A stretch of DNA of 64,000 nucleotides, taken from Bryobacterales bacterium (lineage in GTDB: Bacteria; Acidobacteriota; Terriglobia; Bryobacterales; Bryobacteraceae). Shown piece after piece: positions 45,897 to 53,644 of this stretch. Every line of letters starts with the position of its first letter. The stretch's first letter is position 1. A program made the translations under genes and the position numbers. The stretch lies in the NCBI GenBank assembly GCA_016789785.1, contig JAEUQE010000003.1:1-64000 (forward strand), written 5' to 3'. Under the pieces are notes generated by a model, which was given only the letters and a program-made list of their open reading frames with translations, was not told the origin of the DNA and searched no databases.

Positions 45897-46505
45897 ATGT
45901 ACATCCCACGCCATTTCCGCGAAGAGGAAACCGCCACGCTCTGGGACTTCATGGAGCAGAACAGCTTTGGTCTGCTGGTCACCAGCCGTGACGGCGGGCC
46001 TTTCGCATCGCATGTGCCCTTGCTGCTCGATCGCACGCGAGGCCCTTACGGAACGCTGAGCGCCCATGTCGCAAGGGCGAATCCACACGCCGATGACGCG
46101 CTGGCGCAAGCATCCATGCTCGCTGTGTTTCACGGTCCGCACGCTTACATATCGCCCGCCTGGTATGCCGAGCCGCGCAATGTGCCTACCTGGAACTACG
46201 TCGCGGTTCATGCCTACGGGAAGCCGCGCGTGATCAGCGATCCCGGGCAAGCCATGGCCCTGCTGGAGCGCATGATCGCTGCGTACGACCGCCAGTGGCG
46301 CCTTCCGCCCGGCGCCGAGTGGGCCGCGAAGATGCTCAACGGCATCGTTGCCTTCGAGATTGAGATCGAGAAGCTGGAAGGCAAGTTCAAGCTCAATCAG
46401 AATCGTACTGCCGCGGATCGCAAGGGCGTCATCGAAGCGCTGTCGCAATCCACAGACCATGCGGCGGCGGCCATCGCCAACATCATGCACGCGCACGAAG
46501 TTTAG
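45897..46505 (+). CDS. PaiB-like FMN-binding protein
   Basis: 202 residues, ATG 5 bases after the preceding stop. Family landmarks are YIPRHFREEE at the N-terminus, ASHVPLLLD, LSAHVARANPH, FHGPHAYISPAWY and VPTWNYVAVHAYG, then LEGKFKLNQNR. PaiB proteins have a split-barrel flavin-binding fold and were named as negative regulators of sporulation and protease genes in Bacillus; in Gram-negative bacteria they are probably flavoprotein enzymes. Cytosolic. Partner unclear, but placement suggests co-expression with the beta-propeller gene. Confidence 0.92.
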   Translation: MYIPRHFREEETATLWDFMEQNSFGLLVTSRDGGPFASHVPLLLDRTRGPYGTLSAHVARANPHADDALAQASMLAVFHGPHAYISPAWYAEPRNVPTWNYVAVHAYGKPRVISDPGQAMALLERMIAAYDRQWRLPPGAEWAAKMLNGIVAFEIEIEKLEGKFKLNQNRTAADRKGVIEALSQSTDHAAAAIANIMHAHEV

Positions 46506-47000
46506 GATGGCGTTTCAAAGCGGCTGGCGGGCGCTTCGCGCTCCGGGTTCGATGATGCGCATTCCTGGCGGTTCGCTCCTAACCTCGCAGTGCGCGTGAG
46601 ACCCCCAGGCAACTGCAGATCCATCGGGCTCTCCACGATCAGGCGCCCGGCGGCGTTGCGTGTGTGTCCCGATGGACTCCCGGAAATGTCAAACTGCGAC
46701 TGCCACCCCGGCAGAGCTGGGGGCCTCCCTTGGTAGGCTAGCCTCGCCACCGTTGCAACTCGTCCGCAGTCCTGGTGTCGGCTTGAGCGCCGACACCAGA
46801 GCAAAGGAAACGGAATCGGTTCCGGCTACGGTAACGCAGACTTCAGTCTGCCGCCTCGACACTCATGTCGAGGCCCGTGCTCGGGGCTGGCGAATCGCCC
46901 CTTTTCGCCCGGCCCGCCAACCCCGCCTTCGCCGTGTGTTTTCGTTCACCTCGCCCTGCACCGAGACGAGCTTAGTCTCGGCGTATCGGCTTGAGAGCCT
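46506..47000. other. 495-base intergenic region with several hairpins
   Basis: Lies between the convergent PaiB-like and DinB-like genes. No supportable coding sequence is seen. The right half contains the multi-hairpin repeat described separately; the left half shows no recognised signal. Confidence 0.6.
46772..46983. repeat. Dispersed multi-hairpin repeat, copy 1
   Basis: The region starts with an 11-bp stem CTGGTGTCGGC/GCCGACACCAG around a 6-base loop (46772-46799). The part at 46824-46983 closely matches 58571-58718. Within it are stems CAGACT/AGTCTG, CCTCGAC/GTCGAGG and CCGAGAC/GTCTCGG. It does not code for protein. It looks like a palindromic intergenic repeat family rather than a simple terminator, as there are no T runs. 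Confidence 0.75.
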
Positions 47001-47558
47001 TCATGCTCGCGCGCTGGGCTCGAAGGCCCACGTAGGCGGCACGATCCCTTTCACTCGCAGATACACGATCACCTGACCTCGATGGTGCGCCGTGTGCGTG
47101 TACGCCCGCATGAACAGGTCCGAGCCATTGTGAGGCTTGGCGCGCGAAGAGAACTTCAAATCCGTCCGCAGCAGATCCTTCTCGGTCAGTTGTGAGAGCA
47201 CCGCATCCACATAGTCGAACGTAGCGGCAATCCAGGCACGCACCGTAGCCTTATCTGTCGTGGTGGGCGCCACTGGTGGCTCCTTCACGCCGAACGAAGT
47301 CATGTACGCAACGTTCGCGCGGCCCAGATGAACAAGCTGCTCGCCGAAGGTACGCTGCGCGGGCACCGGCTTCGAATCGAAACCGTCGGCAGGCATCGCG
47401 TCCACGACCGCGAGCGTATACTCCTTCTCCACGCGCCAATGCGACAGGAACATGTCCCGCCATTGTCTGGCGAAACCATCTTTCCACTCCTGTGCGTGCG
47501 CGGCGCCTGCGCCCGCCGCGGCGATTCCGATGTTGCGAAGTGCTTTGCGTCGATCCAT
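47001..47558 (-). CDS. DinB-family protein with export signal
   Basis: 185 residues from the ATG at 47558, giving a twin-arginine signal (MDRRKALRNIGIAAAGAGAAHA). The four-helix DinB fold is indicated by FGEQLVHLGRANV with the first metal-ligand His and by YTHTAHHRGQVIVYLR with the other two. DinB-like proteins are metal-dependent transferases or thiol-binding enzymes; no substrate can be named. It starts 60 bases after the sialidase-like stop, so it is probably the last gene of the GntR-controlled operon. Confidence 0.82.
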   Translation of the reverse strand: MDRRKALRNIGIAAAGAGAAHAQEWKDGFARQWRDMFLSHWRVEKEYTLAVVDAMPADGFDSKPVPAQRTFGEQLVHLGRANVAYMTSFGVKEPPVAPTTTDKATVRAWIAATFDYVDAVLSQLTEKDLLRTDLKFSSRAKPHNGSDLFMRAYTHTAHHRGQVIVYLRVKGIVPPTWAFEPSARA

Positions 47559-47618
47559 TCCGTGCAGTGTACACCCGTCGCGGGCCCGCCGTTGCTCAGG
47601 CAGTGCCACCCGATCCCC

Positions 47619-49346
47619 TCATGGCCGGAACCGGTAGGCGCGCAGGAGCGGATGGCGACGGCCCTCAACCCCTCCTGTATAGTCCACGGCAACCACGGAA
47701 CCGTCCGGCAGTTCATCCCACGAACTGTAGCCACTGTCACCAGCGACGAACGAGGCGTTTGGTTCCAGCACCACAATCCGGTCTCGCCGGAACTGATCGG
47801 GAAACCCTTGCTTCGCTGTCCAGTTCCACTCCACCGAGTGGTCACGCCGGTTCCGGATGCTGGCCCGGAAGGAACGCCACTGCGAGATGCCGGCGTTCGC
47901 CTCATACGTGATGCCACGCAGAGGCCGCCGCGTATTCTGATCGTTGTTCGCTGTTCCCGCTACTGCGGTGCTCCTCCGGCCCGAGCGGTTGCCGAACCGC
48001 ACTTCACGCGTGAAGACGCCGTTCACTGCCACATCCAACCGCTGCTCGCCATCACACCATAGCCGCAAGCGGCCCTGTTGGTTGACAATGCGATACCGTC
48101 GCCACTTCGATGCATCCAGGTTGACACCATCCGAAGGACGGTCCGCAAGCTCGATTCGATTGGGCAGGAAGCGGATCCATGCCCCCGCGCAGACGTTGCA
48201 TGCATTCGCGGCGGCCTCGGGTACTCGCAACTCGAACTCCAATTCGAGCGACGAATCGTCGTCTTCCATCGGATAAAGCAGGAACTGCGCGGCCTGCTCT
48301 CTGCCCTCGCCGGTCTTGAGTTCCATCGCACCATTGCGCAGGCTGCATACCGCTTCGGTCCACAGGAACGACTGTGGTTGATACGGCAGCTTCTCGTCCG
48401 CGTTCCAGGCCAGCGCACAGGTGGCAGGAGTACCGCCGCTCGCATTGCGGAAGGTCGCGAACAACCGTCCGTCACGGAGTTTCCGCACATAGATCCGATG
48501 CCCGTAGAATGGCGCCAGCACGGGCTTCTGCCACGTGCGTCCGAGATCGCCGCTCATCACGAAGCGGCTCGGTTGGGCCAGCGCCGAGCCCGCATCGCCG
48601 ATCCGCGTTGCCGCCAACACCTTCCCGGGTGCGTACTCCACCAATCCAACTTCGCAGTCGCCGACCAGCGGGTCATCGGTAATGGCTACCGTGCGATCCC
48701 AAGTTCGGCCACGATTGGAGCTGAACACGGCAGTCGACCGGTAGTAGTTCGGCCCCCATGGCATGCTCGGATACTTCTTGGCCGTCGTGGCTGCGGAGTC
48801 GGTCCGGGTGTACACCAAGTCGCCATTCGACAACTCGACGATGTAGCCGGGCTCCCCGCCCACATCATCGATCTTGCGCGGGCCGTCCCAGGTGCGGCCT
48901 CCATCCTTACTCAGCATCAGCCAGTTCGACATGCCACGCGGCGGCTTCTGCCATTGCGAGAGCATCGGCCAGTCATACTTCGCCGTCTTCTCGCCGCGAT
49001 CAATGATCAATGCCAGCGTCCCATCCGCCAGACGGTTCAGTTGCGGCGCGACCCAACATGCGCGATCGGGCTCCCAGCCGAGTTTCGTGATGAGCTTGTG
49101 ATCCGTCCAGCTTCGGCCTCCATCCTTCGAGCGGCAACACCACACTTCCACATAGCTGGCAATGTGTTCATCGGACCGCCGGTAGGTGCAGACAATCTCG
49201 TTGCCGCTCACCGCCACTCCAGCCGAGTGCATGTACCAATCCTCTTCGGCCCTTATGGTGACTCGCGCGGACTCCGGAAGTACGCGGCTGCGTGGAGCGG
49301 CATACGCGGCGCCCGCGATCAAACTCAATGCAGTTCGGCGATTCAT
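47619..49346 (-). CDS. Sialidase-like BNR-repeat protein, exported
   Basis: 575 residues with a signal resembling a Tat leader (MNRRTALSLIAGAAYAAP). Four Asp-boxes mark a six-bladed propeller: SKDGGRSWTD, SKDGGRTWDG, SSNRGRTWDR and SGDLGRTWQK. An early Arg (CTYRRSDEH) could serve as part of the carboxylate-binding Arg triad. A jelly-roll domain appears inserted before the last blade (about residues 320-480). The start overlaps the RraA-family stop (ATGA). True sialidases cleave terminal sialic acids, but many relatives have other or no glycosidase activity, so specificity is open. Confidence 0.82.
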   Translation of the reverse strand: MNRRTALSLIAGAAYAAPRSRVLPESARVTIRAEEDWYMHSAGVAVSGNEIVCTYRRSDEHIASYVEVWCCRSKDGGRSWTDHKLITKLGWEPDRACWVAPQLNRLADGTLALIIDRGEKTAKYDWPMLSQWQKPPRGMSNWLMLSKDGGRTWDGPRKIDDVGGEPGYIVELSNGDLVYTRTDSAATTAKKYPSMPWGPNYYRSTAVFSSNRGRTWDRTVAITDDPLVGDCEVGLVEYAPGKVLAATRIGDAGSALAQPSRFVMSGDLGRTWQKPVLAPFYGHRIYVRKLRDGRLFATFRNASGGTPATCALAWNADEKLPYQPQSFLWTEAVCSLRNGAMELKTGEGREQAAQFLLYPMEDDDSSLELEFELRVPEAAANACNVCAGAWIRFLPNRIELADRPSDGVNLDASKWRRYRIVNQQGRLRLWCDGEQRLDVAVNGVFTREVRFGNRSGRRSTAVAGTANNDQNTRRPLRGITYEANAGISQWRSFRASIRNRRDHSVEWNWTAKQGFPDQFRRDRIVVLEPNASFVAGDSGYSSWDELPDGSVVAVDYTGGVEGRRHPLLRAYRFRP

Positions 49347-49993
49347 TTCGTTGGTTCTCCTTGCGCCAGCAGGCGCGCGATGTGTTCGGCCGTGGCCCCG
49401 GGTTTCCGGCAGTAGTCCAGCACTGGATCGATGCGTTTGCTTACCGCACCAAGCGCCGCAGGCAGATCCTGCAGCCAGGCTCGCGGAAACACTATCGCTC
49501 CCTCTTCATCGGCGACAAGCCAGTCACCCTGCGAAACGCGCATGCCGCCCACCGTCACCGGCTCTCCCCAACTCACGACGTGCGGATCGCCATGCCGCAA
49601 GGTCACTCCCGCGGCAAATACGCTCAACGTCCCCAGTGACGCGGGATCGCGAATGTATCCGTTGGTGATGTATCCGATGCATCCGAGTGCTCGCAGCACG
49701 TGGGCGGTGAGGCGGCCGCACGCTGCTCCCGAACCCGGCATCGGGTTGCGATCGAAAGCGACCACCACCTTCGGCCCAGGCGAACTCTCCAGGTACTTCC
49801 ACCACTCGACGTTGGCCTGCCGCTGGCCACCGCTCGCGGTGGAGATCGTGACGGGCACGGCGATCCCTTCCACGCGACGGCCCGTGACTCCAAACACCGG
49901 CATCGAGACGCCTTCTTCCCTGGGCCGCCGCCCGAGTCTGGCGACTGCGCTTTCGATCTCGCCCAAGCGGAACCGGTGGAGACTACCGCGCAT
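49343..49993 (-). CDS. RraA-family protein lacking the acidic metal-site residue
   Basis: 216 residues from the ATG at 49993, which overlaps the oxidoreductase stop by 11 bases. RraA-fold landmarks are EWWKYLES, LGCIGYITNGYIRD (Arg115, Asp116) and GDWLVADEEGAIVFP. Active members of the family (2-keto acid aldolases and oxaloacetate decarboxylases) have Asp or Glu 21 residues before this Arg; here it is Arg94, and the normal DG before IRD is NG. The catalytic site is therefore altered. It may be a non-catalytic partner of the other RraA protein of the operon, or act on another substrate. Confidence 0.8.
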   Translation of the reverse strand: MRGSLHRFRLGEIESAVARLGRRPREEGVSMPVFGVTGRRVEGIAVPVTISTASGGQRQANVEWWKYLESSPGPKVVVAFDRNPMPGSGAACGRLTAHVLRALGCIGYITNGYIRDPASLGTLSVFAAGVTLRHGDPHVVSWGEPVTVGGMRVSQGDWLVADEEGAIVFPRAWLQDLPAALGAVSKRIDPVLDYCRKPGATAEHIARLLAQGEPTK

Positions 49994-51512
49994 GGTAGTG
50001 GGCGTCGCCGCGCTCGATGTCAAGGTTGTCAGGCCAGGCACGCTCGATGCCTTCACGATCCAGGAGCGCCTGGAAGTCCGCATATTCATTCAACACCGCC
50101 TGTGGTTCGGTCTCCCGTTGATGGCAGTAGACGGCCAGCAAACCAGCCGCCTCGCCGATGTTCCATTCCACCGGATGAAGCCGGTAGCAGCCGTTGGTGA
50201 TGTGAGTGGTTCCGATGTTCTTCGCCGCGGGAAGCAGGTTGCGGCATCGCACCGGGATCATGGAACCCAGAGGTATCCGGAATGGAGGCGCGGGCACATC
50301 CACGTAGTTGTCACCGCCTGTCGAGGGATGCAGGTCGATGCGGTAGTAGCCGATTCCAACGGAGTCAGCAAACGGCTCCGCGAGCGCGTCAACCGTGATG
50401 GTCCGGTGCGCCCGGATCCGCCGCGACTCGCGAATGTAAGGAGCCTTGGCGAACCCGTCGCTTGTCCCGAGTGCCTCGCCTGCCAGCTTGAGGCCTGGCC
50501 ATCCACAACCTCCATCCGGCCGGGGCGCGTCGTTCTGCAGCCAGTAGAACAGGCAAAGACTCATCTCCCGCGCTTCCGCCAGGTACCGCAACCGCTCCTC
50601 GTCTGATGCCGTGAGTAAGTCGCCATCCAGATAGTCGATGAGGGGCCAGTTCACCAGGCAGATGTCGCTTGCGTAGGCGCCTGGCTCGAACTGCGACCGG
50701 TCGATCAACCGCCGGTACGACCACAGCCCCGAGAATGCCTTCGGTGCTTCGCCATGCGGGTCGAAGCGATAGTGATTGGGCTGCATGGTGCGCGGATTCG
50801 GCGTGGTCCATGAGAACAGCGGACCTGGCCAGGGTGGCGTGAGCTTGGGAACGTAGTCGCGCCAGTAGGAGTAGCGCTCGGGCTTTGGGATTCTGTGGTC
50901 GGCGCCGGCGTGATGCTCCATGGCGAAGCACCAGGAGAACGCTTGATTGTTGCCCGGCGCGCCTTCCTCGTCTCCGCTCACAAACTCGCAGCCGGCCATC
51001 GGCAATAGATCTCCCAACTCCGTGGCGTCGATGACCCAGCGAGCGTTGATGGTCAACAGCCCGCCGCCACTCCGGAAGCTGACGGCGCGGATGGCGTCGG
51101 AATGCGTGTCCACGGACACCGGCACTGTGTCCGTGAGCACTCTCAGGTTGGGATAAGGCCGCAACAGCTCTTGAAGGACTTGATGCGAGACGCGCGGTTC
51201 GTGGCAGAGCGGGGACACCCATCCGTTGCCTGGATTCAAGCGCGGGTTGTCGCGCGCCTCTGCGCGGAGAGGCGTTCGTTGCCGGTAGTGACTGCGAATG
51301 CTGTCGCGCAACTTGCGGTAGGATCTCGTGCAGCCGAACTCCTCGATCCAGCCGTGCTCATCCGGCGGCACGCCCTGAGAAGTGAATTGTCCACCAATCC
51401 AATCAGTCTCTTCGGTGAGAATCACCTTGAGACCCAACCGTGCGGCAGCCCAGGCAGCGGCACAACCGCCCGTCCCTCCGCCAACGATCAGGACGTCCGT
51501 GCGGGTTTCCAT
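49983..51512 (-). CDS. FAD-dependent oxidoreductase
   Basis: 509 residues. The N-terminal dinucleotide loop VLIVGGGTGGCAAAWAA, the acidic end of strand 2 (LTEETDWIGGQFTSQG) and a later ATELGDLLPMAG fit the FAD_oxidored family (Pfam FAD-dependent, found with sugar-related operons). A C-terminal segment with AKNIGTTHITNGCYRLHPVEWNIGEAAG is the second FAD-contact motif of that family. No export signal, so cytosolic. Its start overlaps the upstream RraA-family gene by 25 bases and its stop overlaps the second RraA gene, placing it between the two. It may oxidise the substrate before retro-aldol cleavage; inferred from context. Confidence 0.87.
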   Translation of the reverse strand: METRTDVLIVGGGTGGCAAAWAAARLGLKVILTEETDWIGGQFTSQGVPPDEHGWIEEFGCTRSYRKLRDSIRSHYRQRTPLRAEARDNPRLNPGNGWVSPLCHEPRVSHQVLQELLRPYPNLRVLTDTVPVSVDTHSDAIRAVSFRSGGGLLTINARWVIDATELGDLLPMAGCEFVSGDEEGAPGNNQAFSWCFAMEHHAGADHRIPKPERYSYWRDYVPKLTPPWPGPLFSWTTPNPRTMQPNHYRFDPHGEAPKAFSGLWSYRRLIDRSQFEPGAYASDICLVNWPLIDYLDGDLLTASDEERLRYLAEAREMSLCLFYWLQNDAPRPDGGCGWPGLKLAGEALGTSDGFAKAPYIRESRRIRAHRTITVDALAEPFADSVGIGYYRIDLHPSTGGDNYVDVPAPPFRIPLGSMIPVRCRNLLPAAKNIGTTHITNGCYRLHPVEWNIGEAAGLLAVYCHQRETEPQAVLNEYADFQALLDREGIERAWPDNLDIERGDAHYHAR

Positions 51513-52195
51513 GGTCCGTGGTTCCTCAAGTTCTTCGTCACCGCTTCGACAAGTCCCGCGCGCGTGGCGGTACCGCTCTGCGCGTACGTGATCACCGGAC
51601 GCTCCCGGCGCTCGATCTCCGCAATCGCAGCTTCCAGGTCACCGAGCGTCTCACGCGGCACAATCAGCACTCCATGCGAGTCCATCTGCAGCAGATCGCC
51701 TGGCCTGATCACCACACCAGTGATGTTGACTGGCTGGCCGAAGCTGGCCACGTGGATGTAGGCGTGCGACACACATCGGTAGCGATACAGGGCCTGAAAA
51801 CCGATCGCCTTCATTTCCGCGGTGTCGCGGATTCCTCCGTCGGTCACCGTGCCCACGCAGCCGAGAGCCTGGTGGATGCTGGCGTTCACTTCGCCCCAGA
51901 ACGAACCAGGTGACGGCGAAGGATCAAGGTCGCGGACCACCGAGATCCGCGGGCCATGGATGCTCTCCAAATGCTGCCAGTAGTCGAACGACTCGAAGCG
52001 TCCGGCGCTGTCCGGTGATAGAGACGAGATCGCGCAGGTCGCTGCGAAACCCGCGACCGGCGGGGCATCGGGGTTCAGGCATTGAAGCCCTGGGGGAAGA
52101 TAGCCCTCATTGCGAGGCCTGATCTCAAACAGCTCAATCGCGTTCGCAACGGTGGGCGTGCTGTAGCGTGTGAGGACAGATAAATCGTAGTTCAT
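51488..52195 (-). CDS. RraA-family aldolase/decarboxylase-like protein
   Basis: 235 residues from the ATG at 52195, overlapping the symporter stop (ATGA). It has the catalytic pattern of the family: Glu102 in FWGEVNASI, 20 residues, then Arg123-Asp124 in TDGGIRD. In characterised 4-hydroxy-4-methyl-2-oxoglutarate aldolases this acid-X20-Arg-Asp motif binds Mg and pyruvate enolate. The N-terminus TRYSTPTVANAIE is also typical. A 2-keto acid retro-aldol or decarboxylase reaction yielding pyruvate is the likely role. RNase E regulation is unlikely in this context. Confidence 0.85.
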   Translation of the reverse strand: MNYDLSVLTRYSTPTVANAIELFEIRPRNEGYLPPGLQCLNPDAPPVAGFAATCAISSLSPDSAGRFESFDYWQHLESIHGPRISVVRDLDPSPSPGSFWGEVNASIHQALGCVGTVTDGGIRDTAEMKAIGFQALYRYRCVSHAYIHVASFGQPVNITGVVIRPGDLLQMDSHGVLIVPRETLGDLEAAIAEIERRERPVITYAQSGTATRAGLVEAVTKNLRNHGPWKPARTS

Positions 52196-53634
52196 GGTCT
52201 CCAAACCAGATGCCCGATGGGCTTGTCTTCCGGACGCAGGCTGAGGACGTAACCTGCTCCGTATGCAACGGCGGCAGCGAACGCTCCGTGCCACATCCAA
52301 GAGATGGAAGTGAAGAGTGAAAGCAGGATCACTGATCCCGTTCCTGCAATCAGGCCAATGAATGCGCCTTGACCTGTGGCCCGATGAGTGGTCATGCCGA
52401 GGAGAAACACTCCTGTGACGCTGCCGCCAAAGAAGTTCTGTAGCTTTGTGGACGCGACCAGGATGTTGCCCAGGCGATCCACATACAAAGCGCTGAGTGT
52501 GCAAGCGACTCCGATTGCCACCGTGATCCAGCGCGCCGATGTGATCGAGGCCGGCTGGTTCCGCAACCTCGAATAGAAGTCCGTGGTGATGACGGTGGTG
52601 AGAGCGTTCAGCACACTGCTGACGGCGGACATGGCCGCGGCTGCAACGGCCGCCATCAGGATGCCCTTGATTCCGGGAGGCAGTTCTTCGAGGATGAACT
52701 TTGCAAACACGCGATCGGGCGGCGTGATCATGCCACCTTTGTCCGCATGCTGAGAGTAGAACACCCATAGCCCGGCGCCGATGAGAAAGTAGGCGAATCC
52801 CACCGCGGTGGCCGTGAGCATGCTGGAGATCAGGGCGAGGCGGCTCTTGTTCACGTTTGCGGTGGTGAGCATCTTCTGAAGTTCCGCCTGATTCACGCCA
52901 TACTGGCTCATCAGCACGAACGTGCCTCCAATCACGCCTCCCAGCAAGGTGAACTCGCTGCTGAAGTCCATGGAGAAGTCCAGGAACGTGAGCTTTCCGC
53001 TCTCCGAGGCTATTTGCAGAACGCGGGCTGCACCTCCCGCGCGCCGGGCAATCACTGCCGCCGCGGTTCCGAGCCCTCCAAAGAGAATCAGCAACTGCAG
53101 CGTGTCCGTCCAGATGACCGCCTTCACGCCTCCCATCGCGGTGTAGAAGGTAGTGAACAGCCCCACCGCCATCACGACGGGCATCAAGGGCAGCCCTGTC
53201 ATTTGAACGAACAGTAGCGATGGCGCATAGATCGCAATTCCCAGAAACAGCGCCTTCAACAGAAAGAACTGGCCGCTTGCAAGTAGGCGTGTCTTCAGAT
53301 CGAAGCGCGACTCGAGGTATTCGTAAATGCTGAATACCTGGAGCCGGTAGAAGAACGGGATCATGATCCAGCCGATGAGGAACAACGCGAAGGGCGCGCC
53401 GAGCCGGTACTGCAGAAATCGCAGATCGCTCTTGAATGCCTGACCGGGAGCTCCAAGGAACGATACCGCGCTCAGCACGGTCGCGATGCCTGAGAAGGCG
53501 GCGGCCCACCACGGAATGTTCTGATGCCCGAGAAAGAAGTCGTTGAGTGAGCGCTGTCCACGGAAGAAGAAAGCGCCCACGCAGATTACAGCAATCAGGT
53601 AAACCGTGATGATCGCGATGTCGACGGAGCTCAT
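52192..53634 (-). CDS. Sodium:solute symporter (SSS/SLC5 family)
   Basis: 480 residues with about 13 membrane helices; inner membrane. The N-terminal VDIAIITVYLIAVICVGAFF, the linker YFLGxxx-like SLNDFFLGHQNIPWW, the sodium-site region FSGIATVLSAVSFLGAP, and FYTAMGGVKAVIWTDTLQ are characteristic of the family, as is AAAAMSAVSSVLNALTTV for the second sodium-site helix. Family members import sugars, sialic acid, amino acids or carboxylates with Na+. Its place beside a lyase, sialidase-like protein and RraA aldolase favours an acidic sugar or keto acid. It starts 10 bases after the receptor stop. Confidence 0.93.
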   Translation of the reverse strand: MSSVDIAIITVYLIAVICVGAFFFRGQRSLNDFFLGHQNIPWWAAAFSGIATVLSAVSFLGAPGQAFKSDLRFLQYRLGAPFALFLIGWIMIPFFYRLQVFSIYEYLESRFDLKTRLLASGQFFLLKALFLGIAIYAPSLLFVQMTGLPLMPVVMAVGLFTTFYTAMGGVKAVIWTDTLQLLILFGGLGTAAAVIARRAGGAARVLQIASESGKLTFLDFSMDFSSEFTLLGGVIGGTFVLMSQYGVNQAELQKMLTTANVNKSRLALISSMLTATAVGFAYFLIGAGLWVFYSQHADKGGMITPPDRVFAKFILEELPPGIKGILMAAVAAAAMSAVSSVLNALTTVITTDFYSRLRNQPASITSARWITVAIGVACTLSALYVDRLGNILVASTKLQNFFGGSVTGVFLLGMTTHRATGQGAFIGLIAGTGSVILLSLFTSISWMWHGAFAAAVAYGAGYVLSLRPEDKPIGHLVWRP

Positions 53635-53644
53635 CAGAACCTGG

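Noticed and set aside
46502..46804. A 100-codon minus-strand frame in the 495-base gap
   Set aside because: No family, no start signal, and it runs into the hairpin repeat.
52196..53512. A long extension of the RraA-family frame upstream of its start
   Set aside because: It overlaps the symporter in another frame and reads as low-complexity sequence; the symporter frame is clearly coding.
51488..53634. Classical RNase E inhibitor role for the RraA proteins
   Set aside because: Both sit in a catabolic operon and one carries the full aldolase motif, so enzyme function is more likely.
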